A stretch of DNA of 64,000 nt from Arthrinium phaeospermum (GCA_006503535.1 QYRS01000012.1:1612001-1676000), one strand, 5' to 3'; counted from the stretch's first letter, positions 23,870 through 35,800 are shown. Numbers and translations: made by a program. Notes: generated from the sequence alone by a model not told the origin.

Positions 23870-24473
23870 AAAGAATGATGCTAAAAGGGCATTAGTAAAA
23901 AGGGCTACATCCATGGATGTAGCCATGTGCCCGGGATGAGACTCGATGAGGCTTGATGACTGGTAACCATGATTTGGCCGGCGGCAAGACTAAGACACTG
24001 GCACTGAGGGTAATTCAGTCCTGTCCTTTATGAAGAAGGGCGGAAATCCTTCTTATCTGTTAAATCTATCTGAATCTAGGCAGCCTGGTTTGGCGAAGCC
24101 AAGCTTGCTGGGTAGTACATGTGTATTGTTTTATCACCAGATAATGGAGGAACACTGACTTGAGCCGTCTTCCGTCCGTTGTGTGCTACGTATACTGTCG
24201 GCACTGGCGTTGGCGAACATTTGTTTACAGTAGGCAGCCTGTCCTCCCTCCTCCTGGCCGTCCATTTAGATCGGACAGTCGTTACAATTGATTCTAGTCC
24301 TAAGGGGGATACAGCTATCGTACTTGCTTGCCGTGTTGTCCCGCCTTATGTCGCATCCATGTGCCGCCTCTACTCGCGGCTGCATGCATCCCACCTCAGC
24401 TTCCCAACTTGTCAAGCAGGTAAACCGCCTTGCCACTTTGTTCGTATTTACTGCGCTGCGAGCGCAAAGTCCT
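23870..24473. other. convergent intergenic region with a palindrome
   Basis: Between the 3' ends of the regulator remnant and the minus-strand DUF1993 gene. It holds the 22-bp palindrome listed separately and otherwise nothing I can support. Confidence 0.4.
23903..23924. repeat. 22-bp perfect palindrome
   Basis: ggctacatcca followed directly by its exact complement tggatgtagcc. It begins 33 bases after the stop codon of the regulator remnant. In RNA it would need a few unpaired bases to turn. As DNA it could be a protein-binding site. Confidence 0.5.
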
Positions 24474-24983
24474 TCATGAAGACGGCACGTAATCCTTCTT
24501 GCCTATCGGCGCGCCCTTGCTGCGGAGGATGGCGTACGTGACACTCAGGTGGAAGTAGACGGTCGGCAGGCGTATCTCTGCACGAAGTCGAGGGCCGAGC
24601 AGCGCAGGTCCTGGTGAAGAACCAGCACGAGACCTCGACGCCTTCCTTGCCGTCGACGTCGCCGCGCTGCACCCCCGCGAGCTGCGCGAGGGTCTCGTCC
24701 ACCAGCGCGTACATCTGGGCAAGAGATTGGCCCCGCTCCTTGATGATGGGGGCTAGCTCCTTCCCGCCGCCTCCGGCGACCTGTTGATGGTGGTGCGCGC
24801 CACGATGAGGCACGGTGACTTGGAGGCGCAGGTCGAACATGTCCGGGTACACTCGCTCGTCCAGCAGGGCTTCCGGGTCGAGGCCCCGGTCGCGCGCGAA
24901 GGATTCGCCTTTTTGGAGGAGTGTTTGGTGGTTTGGACGACTTCGGTCAGCACTGGGATGCTGAGATCGAAGAGGCTCGTCAT
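24474..24983 (-). pseudogene. DUF1993 family protein, frame-broken
   Basis: Pieces of a DUF1993 protein (about 170 residues, helical, DinB-like fold, function unknown) lie in order but in different frames. The start is MTSLFDLSIPVLTEVVQTT, then RDRGLDPEALLDERVYPDMF, DLRLQV, CLIVARTTINR, KELAPIIKERGQSLAQMYA, EVSCWFF, LDFVQRYA and finally VYFHLSVTYAILRSKGAPIG to a stop at 24474. At least four single-base shifts are needed, but the total span (510 bases) is an exact multiple of three and equals the expected length. That pattern suits insertions and deletions that balance out, as sequence errors would, as well as a recent pseudogene. Confidence 0.7.
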
Positions 24984-25431
24984 TTTGGGACTGAGTTTGC
25001 TGGAGGAGGTGATTGGACGGACTTTTGAAAAAGGCCTGGTCTGGGGGGTTTTCTACCAGATGAATGGGCGGGTTGTTTTGGGCGATGATGGCTTGACGAT
25101 GGATGATTAACTGGATGCACTCGCTCAGGAGGTCGTACCCTTTGTATTATACGCCTTCCATCTTTCATGTCCATGTTGCGTGTCAGATAAGCAAAGTCAG
25201 GCTAACATTTCCAGTGTACTATTTGCAATCAATTCGTGCGACCCAATTTCTGATGATCTCGATGAACATTCCAAGGGTCCAGGCAAACCGTCGATCTGGC
25301 TTGCGTCCCGCCGATCTGGCCATCATGGTACGCACGATTACCAGGTTGGGTAATAATATTTCCGTTTTCGTCGCACGCATCTCGAGCAATACTACATTCG
25401 GCTTTCCCATTTGGGCCTACAGCGGTGATGT
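24984..25431. other. intergenic between DUF1993 and MDR genes
   Basis: Promoter side of the DUF1993 gene and 3' side of the MDR gene. No feature recognised. Confidence 0.4.
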
Positions 25432-26655
25432 CTAACGGCTATTGGTCCAACCCTGTGTTATCATCCTTGCTGGGCTGCTCAACCAACACCGATTCCCGCT
25501 TGTCCATGGCATTTCCAAAGTCCCACACAATCTTCCCGGTACCAACATCACCTTCTTAGCCTTCTCTACCGCATCCAGTAACCTCTTCTCCAGCCCGGGC
25601 TCAGTGTCGTCTTGCCAAGAAACTACGGTCAGGTCAGGAATCGCCAGACTCCCTTGGGCCAGAAGACCTGCGACGTGGCCAATCAATTCGTCGACCTTCG
25701 CGTCTCCCATACTGCTCAGCACCTCGGAACCGCGGAATGGCTTGAAGGTCAGCTGCTTGGTGAACAAGTGCTCCGTCCCGACGGTGATAGCGGCCTCGGG
25801 ACCCGCCAGGAGCCCGACCAGCGAGAAGGTGCCCTTGGGTGCCAGACAATCCAGCAGCAGCTGTCCGACGCGCCCATATACGCAATCCAGGGCCAGCACG
25901 GGCTGTTTCGTCGTCGAAGCCGACGGTAGCAGGGAGATGTTAGTGCCGCCCCCCGCCGCCGCCGCCGCCAGTTCGGCCTCGGCGAGTACGGCGGCGGCCC
26001 CGAGATCCAGAAGTTTGCGTCGGACGCGGGCCAGCTGGTCCGGGTCGCGGTCCCGCACCACGAGCACCACGTCGACGCCCCGGGGCCGGGCCAGCTGGAC
26101 TAGGAAGTGGGCCACGCTGCTCGTGCCGGCGCTCATGATGACGCAGTCGCCGCGGCGCAGGGGGCGCACCGTCTCGAGGAGCAGCCAGGCGATGAGGGCG
26201 CCGGACCGCAGGAGGGCGCCGCCCAGAGGGGGCGTTCCCGGCGGCAGCTTCACGAGGGCCGACGACGGCACGACGGCCTCGCGGCGCCAGGTTCCCAGGC
26301 CTAGGCGGCGGGGGAGAACGAGGTCGCCCGGCTTCAGTGGGGAGGAAGGGGAGGAGGACTGCACGACGACGCCGCAGCCGTCGAAGCCGGGGATGGGCTG
26401 CCCGTCTTGCGTGTGTTTTGGGCTTCAGGGGGTAGCGGCCCGCTAGCAGCATCAGGTCGACGCGGTTGATGGGCGAAGCGAGGAAGCGGATGTGGACTTG
26501 ATCATCGTTGCCACCGCCGCCGCCCCTCCCGCCGTTGGCTTCGGTGTCAGCGCTGGCGCTGTGGCTGGATCTGAATGTGACTGCCTCATGGGCAACCAGC
26601 CGCAACCCAGTGGCTGAGTGGCCGGGTCTTGTACAAGTGTGTAATGCATATTCAT
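25432..26655 (-). CDS. MDR-family reductase, trans-2-enoyl-CoA reductase-like
   Basis: NADPH-dependent medium-chain dehydrogenase/reductase resembling ETR1/MECR. From an ATG at 26655 (MNMHYTLVQDPATQPLG) the sequence gives IRFLASPINRVDLMLLAGRYPL, then PIPGFDGCGVVV, then KPGDLVLPRRLGLGTWR, which is close to the ETR1 pattern. The cofactor region is DCVIMSAGTSSVAHFLVQLA, and LALDCVYGRVGQLLLDCLAP follows as expected. No zinc-binding cysteines are present. Two compensating shifts are visible: one base missing in a C/G run near 26605 and one extra base in the T run at 26416-26419, so the outer parts share a frame. The total is 407 codons plus stop. It is adjacent to the O-methyltransferase and on the same strand. 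Its role could be mitochondrial fatty-acid synthesis or tailoring in the cluster; I cannot choose. Confidence 0.7.
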
Positions 26656-27054
26656 GAGGACGCCTTGTACCTTGTAAGCCCTCGTATGTGTGGGCTGGGG
26701 GTCTTTCTATTTTTATGTGGCTGCGAAAAGGCCCCCCGGTGGATGATTGCTAACATCGTACCCACAGTCGGATTCCCGATAAGGAAAAACAAAATACAAT
26801 GATTATTGCCTAGACAAGATATTTTCACGGAGTTAGGTGTGGTATTAGTTTCAGCTCAAATACAGTCTTGTTAGTCTTTGGTGGAAGTAATTGCTGACAT
26901 TGCCTATTTCTGACAGGGGCTAGCTATGCAAGACATGCATGTACCAAACCAACGATCCAATGTGAGACTCACGTCCATGCAGAGATCCGAAACAGGAAGG
27001 TTGCATCTTGCGGCTCGCAGCCGACAGACACTCCTTGGCTCTCTTGCATCAAAT
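26656..27054. other. intergenic between MDR gene and OMT
   Basis: About 400 bases, AT-richer than the genes. It should contain the OMT poly(A) region and the MDR promoter. Nothing else seen. Confidence 0.4.
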
Positions 27055-28147
27055 CTAGGACTCCCTCCACTTGATCTGGGAGACGCCGTCAAAGACGGGA
27101 AGGACGATGACATCCACGCGCGGGTCCTGGACAAGACGGGTGTTGAACCCGTCGAGGGCTTGGCCGCAGTTGAGCCAGTACTGGCGGACATGGTCGTTTA
27201 CCCACGGGGCGCAGTCGGGACCGATGGTGAGGCCGCGGGCGAAGACTGCATTGTTATTTAGCGAGGACCCCGCGCATGGATGGATGGTGTTATGCACAGC
27301 CTTTTCAGCTTAAGTACGTACCGTTGTCGCACAAGATGATGCCGTTAGGGGAAAGCAGCTTCTGGTCGAGGATGATCTTGACATAAGTCTCGTAGCCGTC
27401 CTTGTTGGCATCCACAAAGATGAGGTCGAACTCGCCGGTCAGGGTCTTCAGGCTAGACAGGTGGATTATGCAAGTTAGTCTCACACCGGGTTATGGAAGA
27501 GGCAGGGAACAGAGGTGCCCATTTCGTGCTTGCATGCAGAGCCGCATCAGGGTGAGGAACTTGTCTTCCTGGACGGGGGGAGGGGTAAACTCGGTAAACA
27601 GCCGATTCTCCCCAAGTCGCAATTCTTGGCAGGATATTATTGGCAGCTGACGTACGTTTGGTCGGCGGGACCTTCGATCAGCTTGACACGGTCCTCTACA
27701 CCGTACTCTTGGAAGGCCTTGCGGCTGGCGGCAATCATTTTGGGACTAAGTTCGAGCGTGATGATCTCAGCCTGGGTGTCTTTGGTGCCCTCGTACCAGG
27801 CCAAGGCGCTGTAACCACTGAAGCAGCCAATCTCGAGTACTGTCACGTCACACCAAGAGTGTCAGTCAGCAAAAGGTAAGGTAAGGTAGGTCAGGTCATC
27901 CTTTCGGACCCCCGCCACGAGACCGGCACCCGGCTTTCTTACCTCGCTTGGGCTTGCGATCCTTGGCCGTGAATATCATCCATGCCCCCTGCAGGCGGGA
28001 CGACATCTTGTCAGCATCGGAAAACTTGCCCCGCGTGTACTCCCAGTGCTTCTGTAGGCTGTCGGGGATCTGAGTCGACCGAGTCTCGCAGTACTCGCCG
28101 ACGCGGTCAGCCACGTCTTCGGTGAAGGGAAGGACGCTGCCCAACAT
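27055..28147 (-). CDS. class I O-methyltransferase (CCoAMT-like)
   Basis: S-adenosylmethionine-dependent methyltransferase of the caffeoyl-CoA O-methyltransferase type (PF01596), probably methylating a hydroxyl group of a small molecule. Exons are 28147-27943, 27839-27656, 27452-27322 and 27245-27055, with all junctions in phase, giving 236 residues. Landmarks are the SAM-binding VLEIGCFSGYSALAW, the acidic TLELSPKMIAASRKAF, the metal-binding FDLIFVDANKDGYETYV (Asp of DANK) and ILCDNVFARG (second metal Asp-Asn), then IVLPVFDGVSQIKW. The start at 28147 (MLGSVLPFTEDV) fits family length; a longer in-frame ATG exists at 28357. It is transcribed away from the NRPS across a shared 1.7-kb promoter region, so it is a likely tailoring enzyme of the cluster. 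Confidence 0.9.
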
Positions 28148-29826
28148 GTTGGCGGTGATAGAAAGCGCTAAGGATTTGGGCTTGGTACTAAGCAACAAGG
28201 GCGTCTCGATTGGATGGAGAAAAGGGAATGGGTGGCGCGGTGCGGCTGTCTGGGATGGTTTGGAAGGCTTGGATGGTTGTCTTGCTTGCGAGGACAGTCT
28301 GCTTATGTATCCCTGTGTAATCATGCTTGGCCGAGATACTCGTTCGACATAATTCAAGTTAAGTTTCCTATCTGCGGGCCATGCAGCAACGAGGTACTCG
28401 TCGGGATTGCTTGCGGAAATGCTTGCTGGTGTGCGTTCCGATGTTCTCTAACCCTGGACTTTACATCGCCCAACTTAGGAGGGTGTTCACGTCGCACAGG
28501 CAGAGGTGACCGGAGATGCAAGGAGGCTGGCCTAATATACCAAAGCTGCAGTGTAGTTTGCTGTATGCATGTCATAATGCAAGGAGTTGCGTATCCGTGC
28601 GGTCCAGACCCTTCGTGCACACCGCCGTAATCCCTAGCAAGGGTCATCCGCGCAAGCAAACTTGGGCGGGGATATCGTAAGACGCTGGCCGGACTTGCAT
28701 ATGTGGTGTAGCGACGCACCAGCCTTGCAGAGCCATGCATACACCCGTCAACTTGGTATAGAGACCTAGATCTAGATCTAGATCTACAAACACCCCGTGC
28801 TACTTACTACGAAGACGCTACCTTCCAGCACCCTGTTGGAGAAACTTCGTCAGTATCAAGCCAAGCCTATTCGAGTAAGTAAGCACCGTTTCAGGACTTG
28901 ATCACTCAGGATCTGCCTTCTAGAAGACGTATTGCCTGTTCGGGCCGACTATTAAGGGTCAAAATAACCTTTTTCGTCGTACTACTGTGGGCCAGCCTCC
29001 TACCTCATTGTGTGTGGCTGCTTTCATTGACCGTTATAGGAGATTGTTCTGTGGACAGTCGACCACTCAAATGGCTGTATGACAGCAGTATAGCCTTAGT
29101 CATGCTATACGAGTGACTTGGCAATGCAACCTAAATTAGATTACACATCTGATATCACGCATCAAGAGCATCCTGTGCCTCACGATCCCGTGACGCATGC
29201 CCCGGAGCCTCAGCTGAGGCTTTCGAGCTGTCCTTGGCAATCTTGCCTGATTTCCCATTCCGTATCGGATCTGCCCTTTTGAGATCTGTACGACATGTCA
29301 ACACAAGCCCTGTAACTCAGCGCACCAAACAATGTGTTTCGATGCAAGGGAATTTGACAACTCCGACCAACCGATATGGAAAACCAGCAATGGCAATCCA
29401 ACAATGCCATACCCAGACATCTAGGACTTTACAATCTGACATCTCCGTAAGGGGATGTTGAAGCTTGGCTCGGTTGCCTATAGGGACACGATGATAATAG
29501 CGTCTATAGCAAAGTGCATACACGGATGACCGGAGCAGGAGTCCCAATGCACACTATCTCCCCTTTGAGATTTCTGTATGCGATGGTATACTCTATTGAG
29601 TTCACGATATCGTTGTTTCACTCTGTTATGACATCTCGGATCGTTGTTTACTTTCCATCTACGACCTGTATAAAGGCACTCAAATATCGTGATAAACTTC
29701 ACGATGCTTCAAACAGAGACCCAGAGATCCAAACAACTAGACAGCTAGACATTCCACCATCCCCATTTTCAATATCTACCAAGCGAACTTTGTCTTTTTC
29801 TAGACTTATAGATCTTCATATTCAAA
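28148..29826. promoter_or_regulatory. divergent promoter region, OMT and NRPS
   Basis: 1.68 kb between two outward-facing genes with no convincing coding frame. A TATA-like TATAAA lies at 29669-29674, 153 bases before the NRPS start codon. A short CTAGAT hexamer repeat (three units plus) lies at 28766-28786. The region is the most likely place for binding sites of a cluster regulator. I could not find a repeated CGG-type half-site pair that is also present upstream of the other cluster genes. Confidence 0.55.
28766..28786. repeat. CTAGAT hexamer repeat, 3 copies
   Basis: ctagat three times in direct tandem, ending in ctac. It lies in the middle of the OMT/NRPS divergent promoter. It is short enough to be a simple microsatellite. 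Confidence 0.5.
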
Positions 29827-32800
29827 ATGGGCGGAATTGAAGTTTTACCGAGCACCCCTATCACCGCCTTTGAGCTGGAGACGGGTGTCCTCCCGGCGCA
29901 GCAGTCTATCCTCAAGTTGGAAGAAGAGAGTGCCTCCAACCCCATCTCCTTCCCCCTGGACCTGCCCGCGGCGTTTGTCCGAGACTATGAGAGACTCCGG
30001 TATGCCTGGTTGACACTGGCCCGCCAGCACGATGTCCTACGAACCATCATCGTCTCGGGCACAGATGCCACCGGCAAGCGGGCGTTTCGGCAACGCGTCC
30101 TGCGAGACCCCAAGTCCATCAAGCTTGGCATGTTCGATGAGATCGACATCCCTCAGGGGCTCCAGGAACCCGCCCAATTGGTTCTCAACTGGTCGGACGG
30201 CGCCCCCACGGCCAGCCTGCGCATCCCGAATCTGCTCGCGGATAGCACTTCGCTTCGATACCTTCTGGCCGACTTTGTCTCGATCCTGAACGGCGGAGTA
30301 CCCAAGCTCCGCCTTCCGTACCCAGATTATGTGTCTATGATAGTCGGGCGCGACCCTGCCCCGGCCAAGGCCTTCTGGGCTGACACCCTCGAGAGCGTGC
30401 CCCCCACGGCCCTCCACTCCATCTTGAAGGAGCGCAACCATGCTTATACGGAGACGTCATCCAAGCGCGCCAGTGCTGTCAGTGGCGCAATGCTCGCGCT
30501 TGTGGCTCAGCTGCACGGTACCTCTGTCAAGTCGTGGGTCTACGCTGCCTTTGGGATCATGCTCAACCGCCACAGCCAAGCCAGCAGCGATACCGCCCTG
30601 TTCACCGTCGAGGGCCGGGACCGCACCGTGGTCGGCCATGAGTCTGTCATCGGCCTTGCCGACCTCGAGTACCCTCTCCGACTGCAACTCCCTGCCGACG
30701 CCCCCGCCGCCCAGGCCGTGGTGCATGCCGAGCGGATGGACATCGAGTCCTCATCGTACGCCTACATCGGCCATGATACCATCCGACTCCACCATGGCGC
30801 TCCCGAAGCCGACTTCAAGCTCACCATCTCCAACGACAAGCCCAGCACTCCCAGGCCTGAAGGTCGCCACTACCTTGCCGCTGTCCACTTGCAGATCGGC
30901 AGCGAGGTGACCGTGTCGGCGTTGCACGACACCTGCATCCCGAAAGGACAGATGCAGGTTCTCCTGGATCACTTCATGACAGCCCTGTCCAACATGATGG
31001 AGCATCCCGGCCTGCCGCTGGGCGAGATCGACATCATCTCCCCTGGCGAGCGCGCTTTCTTCATGGAGGTCGGCAAGCCCCTGACGGAGCCTGTGGCCGA
31101 CCAGGTGCACCGTCTGTTCGAGCGACAGGTCGTGCGGACACCGCATGCCCCGGCCGCCCAGTTCGAGACCGACGCCCCCATCTCGTACGACCAGCTGAAC
31201 CGCATCGCCAACCAGGTGGCGAGGAAGCTTCCTGCCGCGCGAGGCTCCTTCGTGCCCGTGTGTGTGCAGAGGTCGCTCCACCTTATCGTCTCGCTCGTCG
31301 CCGTCCTCAAGACGGGGGCGGCGTACGTGACGCTGGACCCGGAGACACCCCAGGAGAGGAACAGCTTCATCGTGGAGGATGTCGATGCTGACTTTGTCAT
31401 TGTGGACAAGACGACGGCCGGCCGGTTTCCCAACGAGCTGGTCATTGACGATCTTGTCGAGACCTCGCGCCAGCAGGCAAAGGACACCAACCTTGGACGT
31501 ATTTGCGACCCTTCGGACCCGGTCTATGTCATCTACACCTCTGGAACGAGCGGGCACCCCAAAGGTGTTCTGCATGTAAGTATCCTCTTGCTCTTCTAAT
31601 CACTTCTCACCAGCCTCTAGTATATCTGCTAATCGCTTTTCCAGACCCACGCCTCCGCCACGTCGGGCCTTGCTGCCTTCCCCACGTTGCCGGACCTGAG
31701 ACAGCTCCTTTTCCACAACCCCGTCTTCTCGGCGGCCCAGCGCTCCGTGTGGTCCACCCTCAAGCAGGGCGGCTGTCTCTGCCTGGCGAGCAAGGAGAAC
31801 CTGACGGTCCACATCGGCCGCACCATCAACCAGATGCAGATCAACGTCATCGACGTCACGCCCTCGACCGCGCTCCTGATCGAGCCGGGCACCGTGCCGT
31901 GCCTGCGCCGCATGACGGTGGCCGGCGAGCCGATCAACCCGGCCCTGATCCCCCTGTGGGCGGCCGACGACAGCAAGCTGGAGCTGCTGAACGCCTACGG
32001 CCTCAGCGAGAACACGCAGGTCAACTGGCGGCGCGCGATGCGCCCGGGTCAGAACCCGCAGAACATCGGGCGCCCCAGCGACACCACGACGGCCTTTGTC
32101 CTCGAGCCCGGCACCGTCCGGCTGAGCCCGCTGCTGGTCCCCGGCGAGCTCTGCCTCGGCGGCCAGCAGTTGGCGGTCCGCTATCTCAACCGGCCCGAGA
32201 AGACGGCGGAGGCTTTTATCGAGAACCCGTTCGGGCCTGGCCGGCTTTACCGGACGGGGGACATGGTCATCGCCCACGACGATGGGTCCATTGAGATGGT
32301 GGGCCGGATCGACTTCCAAGTCAAGATCAACGGTCAGCGGGTCGAGCCTGGCGACTCCAACTCCATCATCCAGACACACCCCGGCGTCTACACGTCCAGC
32401 GTCGTGTCGGCCGAGATCGGCGGCCGCAAGGTCCTCGTCGCCGTGGTCATTCCCAAATCGGGAAAGGAGTGGACGAAGATGCGCTCCGAGCTCAAGACGC
32501 TCCTCAGGCTCCACGTGCCCGGCTACATGATGCCCGTCTACTGGATCCCGGAAAAGGAGCTCCCCCTCAACATCAACGGCAAAGTCGACATCCCCCGCCT
32601 CGCCAAGTACGTCGAGGGGCTGGGCCGAGATCACTTGCTGGAACTCTCAACAGAAAGCAGCAGGGCGGCCAGCGACGATGGCGAGGATTCCGACGAATTC
32701 ACATTGACCCCCGCGGCATTAAAGCTTCGCGATATCTGGGCCGAGATCCTCGACTTGCCGGCATCGCGCATTTCTGCTTCGGATTTCTTCCAGGAGCTGG

Positions 32801-35800
32801 GCGGCTCCTCGTTGGATGCCATCCGCTGTGCCTCCAAGGCCCACGAGATGATGCACTTGGATATCCCGGTGGCGGATATTCTGCGACTACCCCTGGGCGA
32901 TGTGGTGAGGCAGGGGGGCCGCCACCACGAAGAAGTGGCGGCCAATGTCGCTCCCTTCTCTCTTCTTCCGGAGAAATCCAAGCTCGACCGCAAGGGGCTG
33001 GTGGATGCGTACCCGACCACGCCACTGCAGGACGCGTTCCTGGCCGACTCGTTGCTCGGCAACTCGACCTATGTATACCGTAGGTACTACCGCATGCAGG
33101 GCGACCCGCAAGAGTTCCGCCGCGCTCTCGAGTCTATGGTCCAGTGGCACCCGATCCTGAGGGCCACTTTCCTCCCGAACAAGACATCGTTCGTGCAAGT
33201 CATCCGGGAGACGGCCGAGGTGTCGTGGTCGGATCTCCCCATGACTACTGCCAGCGAGTTCACGGCCAAGCCCAAGGCGTCTATCGAGCCGGGCGAGAAC
33301 TACGTGCAGTTTGCGGCTCTCCAGGACAACATCCTGGCCGTCACGATGCATCACGCCCTGTTCGATTACTGGTCCAACGAGTTCCTGTTGGAAGACCTCG
33401 CGGCTACCATGCGAGGACGGCCGCCGACACCGAGGCCGAGCTTTGCCAACTTCGTGCACAATCTCAAGCATCAGGACCAGTCGGAAATGAACTCGTTCTG
33501 GCAGGCCAAGCTCCGGGATGCCACGCCCTCTTTGCTGGGCCATCGGACCGCTGACAATGGCGTCGTAGAGATGGAAATCACGGAGAATCTGCAAGCTCTC
33601 ACGTCGACGCACAGAATCTCGCCCGGTTCCCTGGTCTACGCTGCCTGGGCCCTGGTTCTCTCGCTGCACACGGCGCAGAGCGACGTGGTGTTCGGAGCCA
33701 CATTGTCGGGCCGTGATGCCGCAGTGGCCGGGATTCTCGACATGGCCGGCCCCACCATCAACACGGTGCCCTTCCGAGTCCAGATCGACCACGACCAGTC
33801 TCTCCTGAGCCTAGCACGATCGATCCAGGACGACATCTGGGACTATTCCACCCCCGCCCAGCTGGGTCTGCGCAGCATCTTGAAAGCGGCCGGTGCCAAA
33901 ACCGACCTCTACGACACTTTGGTGAATGTCCTGGTCAAGAACGACACCGATGCGAAGCCTCCATCTGGTGACGACCTGTTGGCCCCCTATCCGCTGAACG
34001 AGCCGAACTACCTGGACTACACCATGCTGGAGGCCGAGTCCCACGTCCATTCTACCCGTCTCCGGCTCCTGTCCAAGTTGCCCCCTGCCAAGGCCTCTCT
34101 CATCCTCGGCAACGTGGCCGAGGTCATCAAGGCCTTCGTGAACAAGGCGGACGCGCCGGCGGGAAGCATCAACCCGATTTCGGCGCAGGAAGTCGCCTTT
34201 CTCGACTCCCTCTCGCAGGCGCGGCCGACCGAGGCGGGGCTTCTGGCCCATACCTTGATCGAGCGGATGGCGGCGCGTGACCCGACCAAGACCGCCCTGC
34301 GCGACCTGGACGGCCAGGCGTGGTCGTACGGCGACTTGGACACGGCGGCCACCAACTTGGCCGGCGAGCTCCGGGACCGCGGCGTCCAGCGCGGGGACAT
34401 CATACCCCTCTGTATGCAAAAGTCCATCCATACGCTCGTCGCCGTTCTGGGCGTCCTCAAGGCCGGCGCCGCCTACACGCCGCTCGACCCCAAGAACCCG
34501 CGGGACCGCAACGAGTTCATCATCCGCGATGTGGGCGCCAAGCTGGTCATTACCGACAGCGTCCACGTCGACGATGTCCTGGCCGCCTTCACCGGCGGCA
34601 GCATCATCAACATGGACCACTTGGAGAACCTGAGAACCACCCCGACCCCGACCCAACCCAATAATCAGCTACTCTCTACTCAGGTCGTCACGCCCGACAG
34701 CTTGGCCTACGTCATCTACACCAGCGGCTCGACCGGCCAGCCGAAAGGCGTGCAAGTGTCGCACGGCGCGGTGGGGGCCTCGACCGAGGGCATGATCGAG
34801 GCCTGCGGGGTGGACCGGGACTGGGAGGTGCTCTGGTTCCTCAACTACGTCTTTGACGCGTCCTACTTTGACGTCTTCACCGTGCTCGGGTCCGGCGGCA
34901 CCGTCTGCATCGCGCCGCAGGACGCCTTGGTTGAGGACCTGGCCGGGTGTGTGAACAAGTTCCAAGTCAAGCAGTTGATGATCACGCCCAGTATCTCCAA
35001 GCTCATCTCGCCCGACGAGGTGCCTAGCCTCAAGACGCTGTTGGTCTGTGGGGAGCCTATCACTCCTGAGTTGGCGAGTACTTGGGCATCCAGGATGGAT
35101 GTCTACAATGGATATGGTAACTATCCGCCCCCTTCTCCCAACTTTTCTCTCCTAAAACTTACTGATATCGATCCACTCTAGGCCCCACGGAAGCAACAAT
35201 CCTCATGACGATCAGCAAGGTCCTGCCCCAAGGCAGCCTCAAGAGCATCGGCTACCCCTTGAAGGCGGTCAAGGCCACCATCCTACACCCCGACGGCCTA
35301 CAACCCGTCCCCTACGGCGCCGTCGGTGAGCTCTGTGTCAGCGGTGGACAAGTCGCGATGGGCTACCTCAACCGCCCCGACATCACGGCTTCGGCCTTCC
35401 TCCAGATGGACGACGGTTCGGTCTTGTACCGGACCGGCGACTATGCACGCTGGCTCCCGAACGGCGAGATCGAGTGCCTGGGTCGCAAGGACAGCCAGAT
35501 TAAGCTCAACGGGTACCGTATCGAGCTGGGCGAGATCGAGAACGCCATCCTGAGCCATACCGGCGATCTGGTGGACACTTGCGTCGTGAACCTCATTACC
35601 GTCCAGCGGAAGCCTGCCATCGTGGCCTTCTACGTCCCCCGTGACGTTGGCGAGAAGAGGGAACAGGAAAAAGCGGCAGCGCTTGAGAACGGCCAGCACC
35701 TCGCACCCGAGGCCATCGTCGAACCTGCATCCATCCTGGACCGTCTGACTTCGCTGGCGCACTACATGGTGCCCAAGGTTCTCCTGCCTTTCTGGAGCTT

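Noticed and set aside
25432..26655. Reading the MDR gene as a true zinc alcohol dehydrogenase
   Set aside because: The catalytic and structural zinc cysteines are absent, and the PGD-x-V-x-P and GLGTWR pattern fits enoyl reductases instead.
30037..31575. Minus-strand ORFs across the first NRPS exon
   Set aside because: Shadows of the NRPS. No motifs, and they overlap the active-site positions of the real protein.
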